DNA of 64,000 bases from CAYVUB01 sp964454675. GTDB lineage: Bacteria; Bacteroidota; Bacteroidia; Flavobacteriales; Flavobacteriaceae. The notes under the pieces are model-generated. The model made no database searches. It had not been told where the DNA came from and worked only from the letters and a program-made list of their open reading frames with translations. The DNA lies in NCBI GenBank assembly GCA_964454675.1, contig CAYVUB010000003.1, positions 97,829-161,828 of the forward strand, read 5' to 3'. How positions within the stretch are numbered: position 1 is the stretch's first letter; each line of letters starts with the position of its first letter. Made by a program: the position numbers and the translations under genes. Positions 8,449 through 15,072 of this stretch are shown piece after piece.

Positions 8449-8862
8449 ATGAGCTCCCGTACATCCCATTTATTGCACATACGCCCAACTATTTCTTCGG
8501 TGATGATTTTTGACACCATGAGCAGTGACGAGCGTTTTCAAAACACAACCATTCGTCCTATTATCAAATTACAGCACGATTTATTGATAGAGGTTTTTAA
8601 AAATTATGTTTCAAAGCATAAAAATGTTTTTTATGAATTATCTTTACCCAAACAAATAGATTATATAGAAAACGCCATCCATAAGGATATGAAGTTTAGA
8701 AACTCTGTAAAAGGCATGATAATCGGGCAGTTTACGGTTGAAGAATATGCTGCTTATATCCGCAACTCATCAGACCTTAATAAACGGATGATGGCTATTG
8801 TGAAAGAGCGTTTTATTGACCACATACAAGTATTTGAGCCAAACACGGCAGCTATTCTATGA
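8449..8862 (+). CDS. Conserved flavobacterial protein of unknown function
   Basis: 137 residues, soluble, mostly helical, no signal peptide and no motif I can assign. Relatives in flavobacteria are often labelled glyoxalase, but no glyoxalase metal ligands are visible, so that label should not be trusted. Its stop overlaps the start of the next gene (ATGA at 8859-8862), indicating translational coupling with the GreA-like protein. The function is therefore probably linked to that partner. Confidence 0.65.
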   Translation: MSSRTSHLLHIRPTISSVMIFDTMSSDERFQNTTIRPIIKLQHDLLIEVFKNYVSKHKNVFYELSLPKQIDYIENAIHKDMKFRNSVKGMIIGQFTVEEYAAYIRNSSDLNKRMMAIVKERFIDHIQVFEPNTAAIL

Positions 8863-9305
8863 AGATAAAAACCGATTTATTACAGGCATGCTTTGATTAT
8901 GCCGGCAAACGTATTGACAATTACAAAAATGAGTTAATCATCATTAAAGAGTCTATCGAGAGCAACGATAAAAACAGTGATGACGATGATGATTCCGGAA
9001 ACGGAAAATTATTTAACGATCTGGAAAAAAACTCGCAACATCTTAGCGATGCCCAAAAAATGCTGGATAGTCTTAAGGTTATAAATCCCAATGCAACAAG
9101 CGAATATGTGGTTTTGGGCAGTTTGGTAAAAACAACTTCCAATCATTTTTTTATATCCATAAGTGCCGGTAAAATAGATTTAGACGGCTTGGGTGTGTTT
9201 GCAATTTCGCCGGGTTCGCCAATAGGTGCTTTGCTTCTCAACAAGTGTAAAGGTGATGTTATTGCGTTTAACAACAATACATTTACCATTACAGAGGTTA
9301 TATAG
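8859..9305 (+). CDS. GreA/GreB-like protein with acidic coiled-coil tip
   Basis: 148 residues. Residues 1-38 and 50-75 look like two antiparallel helices joined by an acidic loop with five consecutive aspartates at 41-45. Residues 82-148 resemble the C-terminal FKBP-like domain of Gre factors (VVLGSLVKT, ISPGSPIGALLL, KGDVIAF). Gre factors insert an acidic coiled-coil tip into the RNA polymerase secondary channel to promote transcript cleavage. Total length is close to GreA (about 158). It is translationally coupled to the unknown gene upstream. The fold assignment is by eye; related proteins are sometimes misnamed 3-oxoacyl-ACP synthase. Confidence 0.6.
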   Translation: MKIKTDLLQACFDYAGKRIDNYKNELIIIKESIESNDKNSDDDDDSGNGKLFNDLEKNSQHLSDAQKMLDSLKVINPNATSEYVVLGSLVKTTSNHFFISISAGKIDLDGLGVFAISPGSPIGALLLNKCKGDVIAFNNNTFTITEVI

Positions 9306-9978
9306 TCGATTCTCCGTTTAAATTGGTTGTAAGCACACTGCTCATATAATCAAAATACGGGCGTATTGCTTTAAACGCTGCGTTTACATCTTCAAGAAAC
9401 GTGTGCGACAAAACGTTTTTATCACTGTATTTTTTAATGAAAATATATTGCTTTTTACGTATCAGGTCAATATCGGGATGATTTTTATCAAATCCTTTGG
9501 GTGCAGACTTTAACTCGTCACCAACAAAATTTCCCCAGACAGATTTAAAAGATGTATCATTTAATATCGCCCTGATTTCGGAAGCATCCAATTCAAATTC
9601 TTTCCGTATTCTTTGTAAATCATGAGGTTCGGGTTCCCAGAATCCTACAGCTATAAACGATTCGTCATTAGGTTGTATGTGTAAATAATAACCGCCGCGA
9701 AGCTGAGGTTTTTTGCGATGGTAGCTTCCGCCAAAGTGGGTTTTGTAAGGCGATTTGTCTTTTGAAAACCGTACGTCTTTATAGATTCTGAACAATTTTA
9801 AGCTGTCAACATCATCATGAATTTTTAAATCATCAAATAAAGCGTTGTATGCTTTTTTGATTTCGGTTTCTATGGTTTTAAATTCGTTTTTATGTTTGTT
9901 AAACCATTCTCTGTTGTTATTTTGCTCAAGACGTTTTAAGAAGTCCAATACGTTTGATGCTATGCTTGCTTTTGTCAT
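9298..9978 (-). CDS. DUF2461 (TIGR02453) family protein
   Basis: 226 residues. The sequence shows the family hallmarks NNREWFNKHK near residue 20, the RIYKDVRFSKDKSPYKTH block, GGYYLHIQP and VGFWEPEP. No enzymatic activity is known for this family to my knowledge. It is soluble, without signal peptide. Its 3' end overlaps the convergent GreA-like gene by 8 bp. Confidence 0.85.
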   Translation of the reverse strand: MTKASIASNVLDFLKRLEQNNNREWFNKHKNEFKTIETEIKKAYNALFDDLKIHDDVDSLKLFRIYKDVRFSKDKSPYKTHFGGSYHRKKPQLRGGYYLHIQPNDESFIAVGFWEPEPHDLQRIRKEFELDASEIRAILNDTSFKSVWGNFVGDELKSAPKGFDKNHPDIDLIRKKQYIFIKKYSDKNVLSHTFLEDVNAAFKAIRPYFDYMSSVLTTNLNGESTI

Positions 9979-10012
9979 AAGGAATTATTTACGACATAAA
10001 AATACAAAATAA

Positions 10013-10032
10013 GGCTGTCTTTTATGGCAGCC
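10013..10032 (-). terminator. Intrinsic terminator for the leftward DUF1328 transcript
   Basis: GGCTG (10013-10017) pairs with CAGCC (10028-10032). On the minus strand the hairpin is followed by a T-rich run. It lies downstream of the gene remnant at 10041 and of the DUF1328 gene. Confidence 0.6.
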
Positions 10033-10040
10033 CTGTTTGA

Positions 10041-10082
10041 TTATTTGGTTGCATCGTCTATGGTGTCGCCTACATCATCGTT
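10041..10082 (-). pseudogene. 3' fragment of a lost small gene
   Basis: On the minus strand a short frame reads DDVGDTIDDATK and then stops, directly before the terminator. It has no start codon and an in-frame stop just upstream. The residue pattern resembles the C-terminus of small stress-type proteins (CsbD/YtxH-like) that are often found next to DUF1328 genes. This is weak evidence from a very short stretch. Confidence 0.3.
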
Positions 10083-10113
10083 TTTTCATAATTTCCATTT
10101 TTTAGTAATCGAT

Positions 10114-10275
10114 TTATTTTTTTACTGTACCCCGAAACAGTGATATTACGAAAAGCACGATAAAGATGAAGAATAATACTTTGGCAATACCGGCAGCGGT
10201 TCCTGCTATTCCGCCAAAACCGAAAATCCCTGCAATAATTGCGATAATAATGAAAGTGATAGTCCAACGTAACAT
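10114..10275 (-). CDS. DUF1328 (YtjA-like) small membrane protein
   Basis: 53 residues from ATG 10273-10275. The protein starts MLRWTITFIIIAIIAG, continues with FGFGGIAGTAAGIAKV and a second hydrophobic segment, and ends FRGTVKK. This is the classic DUF1328 pattern of two short transmembrane helices around a glycine-rich turn. Family members are small inner-membrane proteins of unknown role, often stress-induced. A longer open frame on the same strand (10070-10267) is only a shadow. Confidence 0.85.
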   Translation of the reverse strand: MLRWTITFIIIAIIAGIFGFGGIAGTAAGIAKVLFFIFIVLFVISLFRGTVKK

Positions 10276-10349
10276 AATATGTATATTTTATGGTTTATAC
10301 AGTATGTACGTTTAAAAACTGAAAGCCTGCACTTGTTGAATGTTTTTTT

Positions 10350-10468
10350 GCCACAGATTATACAAATTTCCATAGATTAATCGGTTTAATCCATACAATC
10401 CGTGGTTAAAAATTTTTAGAAACTAAAGTTGATGTACTAAAAGTGCATAGTTTTAAACTGTTTTTGAA
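10350..10468 (+). repeat. Composite dispersed repeat, copy 1
   Basis: The left module is an imperfect inverted repeat with ends GCCACAGATT (10350-10359) and AATCCGTGGT (10397-10406). The right module (about 10406-10468) has a weak hairpin, ATGTACT with AGTGCAT. The same two modules in the same relative order occur in reverse orientation at 63646-63768. Over the 55-nt core of the right module about 51 positions agree by eye. Confidence 0.8.
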
Positions 10469-10479
10469 ATCAGTAAATG

Positions 10480-11553
10480 TTAAATCCATTTCTTTTTCTT
10501 AAAATAGAGTAACATCAGCACAAAAATAACAGCCATAACAATCAGCAGGATAAAATAGCCGTATTCATAATGCAGTTCGGGCATATTGTCAAAGTTCATG
10601 CCGTAAATACCTGCAATAAACGTAAGCGGAATAAAGATAGTTGCAATAATAGTCAGTACTTTCATGACTTCATTCATTTTATTGCTTATGATACTCATAT
10701 ACATATCCATCAAGCTCCATATCATCTCCCTGTACAAATCAATACTTTCATTAACCGATACAATATGATCGTACAAATCTCTTATATAACTGCCGGTTTT
10801 TTCGGTAATAATAGGGTTTTCCAATTTGTCAAGGCGGTTAATGACCTCACGCAAAGGAACTACCGAACGTCTTATTTTTAAAATGTCCCGTTTTAATAAC
10901 TGAATGTTACCCGGCACACCGGAAACATCTGAAGTTTCATTAAAAATGGCATCTTCCAATTCTTCTATCCTGTCACCATAAACTTCAACTACGGTTAGAT
11001 AGTTATCCACAACAGCATCCATAAGGCTGTACATTAAATAATCCGCACCCATTGTTCGTATTTTGCCTTTTCCTGTTGTAATGCGCGCTCGTAAACCATC
11101 AAAAACATCGCCGTCTGCTTCCTGAAATGTAAGCACATGATTTTTACCTGTAACAATGCTTAGGTGCTCGTTAATTAATGTTTCATCTTCTTTAAAATGA
11201 AGCATTCTCAACACAACAAACAGGTAATCATCAAACTCATCAAGCTTTGGTCTGTGATTGGTATTCACAACATCTTCCATTGTAAGCGGATGCATATTAT
11301 AGTGCATGCTGAGTTTTTCTATTTCAGATATATTATTGAGTCCGTTAACATTAATCCATGTAATTTTATTATTTTCTTTAGATTTCAACACCTCCTCTAC
11401 ACTATCCGATTTGACAACAGTACAGACATCCTTATCATAGCTTAATATTTCAAATTGGGTAGTTTCAAGAGATTTTTTACCGCGGTATGACATGGTTCCG
11501 GGCGGTACATTTCTTACTTTATAAGATTTTTTTTGCTTTTTTGCTTTTTTCAT
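10480..11553 (-). CDS. corA: CorA-family magnesium/cobalt transport protein
   Basis: 357 residues. A large cytoplasmic N-terminal domain (about 1-295) is followed by two C-terminal transmembrane helices (about 298-317 and 333-350) and a basic KKKKWI tail. The selectivity-loop signature YGMN ends at residue 320, with the following MPEL loop. CorA forms a pentameric inner-membrane channel for Mg2+ (and Co2+/Ni2+). It is a single-gene unit; the composite repeat lies just downstream of its stop. Confidence 0.93.
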   Translation of the reverse strand: MKKAKKQKKSYKVRNVPPGTMSYRGKKSLETTQFEILSYDKDVCTVVKSDSVEEVLKSKENNKITWINVNGLNNISEIEKLSMHYNMHPLTMEDVVNTNHRPKLDEFDDYLFVVLRMLHFKEDETLINEHLSIVTGKNHVLTFQEADGDVFDGLRARITTGKGKIRTMGADYLMYSLMDAVVDNYLTVVEVYGDRIEELEDAIFNETSDVSGVPGNIQLLKRDILKIRRSVVPLREVINRLDKLENPIITEKTGSYIRDLYDHIVSVNESIDLYREMIWSLMDMYMSIISNKMNEVMKVLTIIATIFIPLTFIAGIYGMNFDNMPELHYEYGYFILLIVMAVIFVLMLLYFKKKKWI

Positions 11554-11755
11554 AATAAGAAATGTTTGTTTTGGAAGTTTACCTAAAAATATAAAACTTT
11601 CAGCATAGCAGGCATCAATCCTTCAATAATTTTTTACTATCAAATTAGCAACTATTCAAGATATAGATGTTATATCTTTGATTTATTCAAAATAAGGCTT
11701 GCTTTTTGATGATTTTTTTATTAATATGCACGTTGAATCGTTCAATAGTTAATCC

Positions 11756-11977
11756 ATGGGAAGACCACCGACAAAGCCAATAAAATTCAGAGACGGCTTT
11801 TATATAGAACTACGCAATAAGGGTAAAGATACCGGTATAAAAATTCATAGAGATTCCAGAGAGCAAATGCTTAGGACTGCAAAAGAGTACCAACTTACCA
11901 AAGATGTGATTATCCTCGGCGAGTCCCGAAACGGTAAATGGATTAAAGAACCTGTGCTGCACGTTGTTGAAGATTAA
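11756..11977 (+). CDS. Small conserved protein of unknown function
   Basis: 73 residues, basic and soluble, no signal peptide. It begins MGRPPTKPIKFRDGFYIELR and contains a SREQMLRTAKEY helix followed by short strands. I do not recognise a characterised family. A TATCTTTG box at 11673-11680 could be its promoter -7 element. The gene is convergent with the vWA-protein gene, 13 bp away. Confidence 0.6.
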   Translation: MGRPPTKPIKFRDGFYIELRNKGKDTGIKIHRDSREQMLRTAKEYQLTKDVIILGESRNGKWIKEPVLHVVED

Positions 11978-11990
11978 ATTATTTCACTTC

Positions 11991-14021
11991 CTATATCAAT
12001 CCGTTGTATTTTCTTATAAACCATTCGGCAGAAAGGCTTAATACGATAATTACCAGCAGCCATTGCCAGTCAATTAACGGCATAGAGTTTTTAGTGCTTT
12101 TTTGAATGGCTACAAAACGTTTATCCTGTAATAATCCGGAAAGCAGTGCATCGGTGTCATTTATAAAATATGACGTTCCCTGGCTGTTTGCCGACAGCTT
12201 TTGTAATTTTGAAACATTGGCATTTAAAAACTGCTGCTCAACATTATAATCCAAAACTTTAAACGTACCCGAACTGCTTATGTTTTCTGAAGAAGCACTT
12301 ACAGTAAAGTCGTAATCACCGGCAGGCAAACCGTTCAAATCGACTTCATAACCGTTGTTTTTAAGCAAAAACGGATAGGTTTTAGTTTGAGCATCTTTGT
12401 TTTTTAGCGAAATTATAAGGTTGGCTGTTGCATCAAACTCATAGTTTTTATTGAAAAACTGAGCATCGATTTTGATATTATCATTGCCGTTATAAAAAGA
12501 TTCGTAGATAACATTGAGCCTGCTTCGCTTTTGGGTCGAACTTAGATACTGCACTAATTTTCCTATCAAATTATCAAAGTTTTCAAACGTTTTGTCATTA
12601 AGATAGCTTTGTGAACGCCACTTCCAAATACCTTCACCATTCAGCACAGCTTCCCTCCTGCCGTTATGCTCAAAAGTTGCCAGCAACGGCTCGTTAATCT
12701 GCCTTCCGCTAATGGTTTTATATAGAATGGTCTCATACGGAATTTTGAATGCTGTAGCTCCAAATTCTGTTTGCAACGGCGGAAAACTGCCAAAGTCGAG
12801 ATTATCAACAATAAATGTCGAATAATTAGTATTTAACGTTGGTTGAAAATCTTCCTTTTGATTGGTAATTTCCTGTTTGTAATTTGGCTCAAAACTATTA
12901 TGTGCATTCCAATCTGTCTTAGAACCCAAAACGGTGAATTTATTAAGATTCAAATTGGATATTTCGTCATACACCAACTTAAAGTTATTGTTAGGTTGAT
13001 ATATAATAACCATTTGAAAATCATTTGAATTTACTATAAAATCATTTGGTTTTAAGATGGTTGCCTGCCGTTGTTCATTACTTTCAATAGCTTTTTTGAA
13101 AGCTCCCAAATCGGGATGCGAAATATCTGAAACAATAGCCACATTAGTCTTTTGGTCAATGATTTCAACAGCAAAATTTTTGATGTTGTTAACCTTGTTT
13201 TTTTCGCTTTCCAAAGGGATTAATTCGGCTTTGTAAGTCTGCACACCCACACTGTTTGCAGGCAAATCGAGATTGATTACCCGACTTGAGGTATTGATGT
13301 CAAAATGTAACGGCTGCGAGAACACCACAGCAGCACCCGATGTAATGCGAAGCTCTGTATTTACTGATGATTTGCCATTGTAAACCGCAATAATTTCAAC
13401 AGGAAATTTATTTTTCAAAAAAGCATATTTATTAACGTTAAGCTGCTCTATCTTTAAATCGGTATGTTGAACGGTATCTCCCAAAATCACCGAAAAAACA
13501 GGTTGCTTATATGTGTTTGCAGTAAACTCATAATCATTCCCGTAGGTTTGATTGCCGTCAGAAATTAGTATTGTAGGCGCAATCGACGTATTGTAAACCT
13601 GAGAAAGACCTTCAAAAACCTGTGACAAATTTGATTGACGCTCATCAAAACTCAAAGAATCTGATTGTTTGATGTCTTTCCCAAATGCATACACATCCAG
13701 ATTGAAACGCTCGTTCAATTCTTTGTGTGATTGCAGGTGTTTAACAAGCTGTAATGCACTTTCGTTCTGCTTTAAATATGCTACAGATTCCGAATTATCG
13801 ACTGCTACGACAAGATTGGGTTTTTCGTTGAAATAGGTTCGCTTTTCAAACTTTGGATTGATTAACAATAACAATAGTGAAAACACCGACAGAAACCTTA
13901 AAAACGTTAACAAAACATATAGTTTTGAGCGTTTTTTTGTTTTATACATATACTGAAAAAGCGCTACTAATAGCGCTATGATTCCTGCAATTATGATGTA
14001 TGTAACGGTTTCTGTCTGCAT
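11991..14021 (-). CDS. vWA-like membrane protein (BatA/aerotolerance-like)
   Basis: 676 residues from the ATG at 14019-14021; an upstream in-frame extension to 14096 reads like intergenic sequence. Two N-terminal transmembrane helices (about 7-25 and 36-54) precede a region starting VVAVDNSESV, where DNSES at 75-79 fits the DxSxS metal site of von Willebrand A domains. A long beta-rich extracytoplasmic region follows, and one C-terminal helix (about 654-668) ends the protein. The layout resembles Bacteroidota membrane vWA proteins with a glutamine-amidotransferase-like middle region. Role unknown; protein-protein interaction at the envelope is likely. Confidence 0.7.
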   Translation of the reverse strand: MQTETVTYIIIAGIIALLVALFQYMYKTKKRSKLYVLLTFLRFLSVFSLLLLLINPKFEKRTYFNEKPNLVVAVDNSESVAYLKQNESALQLVKHLQSHKELNERFNLDVYAFGKDIKQSDSLSFDERQSNLSQVFEGLSQVYNTSIAPTILISDGNQTYGNDYEFTANTYKQPVFSVILGDTVQHTDLKIEQLNVNKYAFLKNKFPVEIIAVYNGKSSVNTELRITSGAAVVFSQPLHFDINTSSRVINLDLPANSVGVQTYKAELIPLESEKNKVNNIKNFAVEIIDQKTNVAIVSDISHPDLGAFKKAIESNEQRQATILKPNDFIVNSNDFQMVIIYQPNNNFKLVYDEISNLNLNKFTVLGSKTDWNAHNSFEPNYKQEITNQKEDFQPTLNTNYSTFIVDNLDFGSFPPLQTEFGATAFKIPYETILYKTISGRQINEPLLATFEHNGRREAVLNGEGIWKWRSQSYLNDKTFENFDNLIGKLVQYLSSTQKRSRLNVIYESFYNGNDNIKIDAQFFNKNYEFDATANLIISLKNKDAQTKTYPFLLKNNGYEVDLNGLPAGDYDFTVSASSENISSSGTFKVLDYNVEQQFLNANVSKLQKLSANSQGTSYFINDTDALLSGLLQDKRFVAIQKSTKNSMPLIDWQWLLVIIVLSLSAEWFIRKYNGLI

Positions 14022-14175
14022 TTTTTGATTTACGATGTACGAATTGCTAATTAAGAATGAATAATTAAGGATTACATAGCTATTATTAAAACACAATTCG
14101 GTATCCCCGGTATTTTGGGAAGATGCATGAATATTTTTTCTGTATCTACTTAATACTGCGACTGCTTACTGCAAA

Positions 14176-14922
14176 CTAAGTCAACATTCCGCCGTCAACA
14201 TTAATGGTTTGTCCCGTGATGTATGCACTCATGTCGCTTGCGAGAAACACGCATACATTTGCAATATCTTCGGGTGTGCCGCCACGTTTTAAAGGTATGG
14301 CATCACGCCAGCCTTTTACGGTAGCTTCATCCAGCTTGGCGGTCATTTCGGTTTCTATAAATCCGGGAGCAATGACGTTGCTACGTATGTTACGCGAACC
14401 AAGCTCTAAAGCCACTGATTTTGAAAACCCTATAATTCCTGCTTTTGATGCGGCGTAATTGGTTTGTCCGGCATTGCCTTTAACGCCTACCACAGAACTC
14501 ATATTGATGATAGAACCCTTACGTTGCTTGAGCATGGTTTTTTGCACGGCTTTAGTCATGTTAAATACCGATTTTAAGTTGACTTCAATAACTTTATCAA
14601 AATCTTCTTCGGTGATGCGCATAAGCAGGTTATCTTTTGTAATACCGGCGTTATTTACCAGTATATCAATGCTTCCAAACGCTTCAACTACGGCATCGGC
14701 AAGTTGTTGCGCTTCATCATAATTGGCGGCATTGCTTTGATACCCTTTTGCTTTGACTCCCAAAGCGTTCAATTCATTTTCCAATGCTTGTGCAGACTCA
14801 ACAGACGAACTGTATGTAAAGGCTACATTTGCGCCTTGTTCTGCAAAAACCTGAGCGATTCCTTTTCCTATTCCTCTGCTGGCTCCCGTAATAATGGCTG
14901 TTTTTCCTTGTAATAGTTTCAT
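14176..14922 (-). CDS. fabG: 3-oxoacyl-[ACP] reductase FabG
   Basis: 248 residues from ATG 14920-14922, the length expected for FabG. It is a classical short-chain dehydrogenase: TGASRGIG nucleotide site at 12-19, NNAG at 90-93, and the catalytic S143, Y156 and K160. NADPH-dependent reduction of 3-oxoacyl-ACP in fatty-acid elongation is the family role. The longer open frame upstream lacks a conserved N-terminus. A TATATTTG box on the minus strand at 14983-14990 is a likely promoter element, just downstream of the M16 gene's terminator. Confidence 0.9.
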   Translation of the reverse strand: MKLLQGKTAIITGASRGIGKGIAQVFAEQGANVAFTYSSSVESAQALENELNALGVKAKGYQSNAANYDEAQQLADAVVEAFGSIDILVNNAGITKDNLLMRITEEDFDKVIEVNLKSVFNMTKAVQKTMLKQRKGSIINMSSVVGVKGNAGQTNYAASKAGIIGFSKSVALELGSRNIRSNVIAPGFIETEMTAKLDEATVKGWRDAIPLKRGGTPEDIANVCVFLASDMSAYITGQTINVDGGMLT

Positions 14923-14982
14923 TAAAATAAGTGTTAGCTGGTTTGTTTTTATAATTTCGGCTAAATGCTGAATACTAAAACT

Positions 14983-14990
14983 CAAATATA
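14983..14990 (-). promoter_or_regulatory. Candidate -7 box for fabG
   Basis: On the minus strand the sequence is TATATTTG, an exact TAnnTTTG box, about 60 nt upstream of the fabG ATG and after the terminator of the preceding gene. No convincing -33 TTG was found at the usual distance. Confidence 0.4.
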
Positions 14991-15015
14991 ACAATTACAA
15001 ATTGCAGATAATAAA

Positions 15016-15042
15016 AAAACCTCACAAAGTTGTGAGGTTTTT
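15016..15042 (-). terminator. Intrinsic terminator of the M16 peptidase gene
   Basis: AACCTCACAA and TTGTGAGGTT form a strong hairpin with A- and T-runs on both sides. It is about 30 bp downstream of the M16 stop and upstream of fabG. Confidence 0.75.
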
Positions 15043-15072
15043 AACAATTTATGGGTTTTTAAAACATTCGCT

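Noticed and set aside
10070..10267. Open frame of 65 codons on the minus strand
   Set aside because: It is a shadow of the DUF1328 gene in another frame and has no protein-like composition.
14923..14994. Upstream extension of the fabG frame
   Set aside because: FabG is complete from the ATG at 14920-14922; the extension covers the promoter region.
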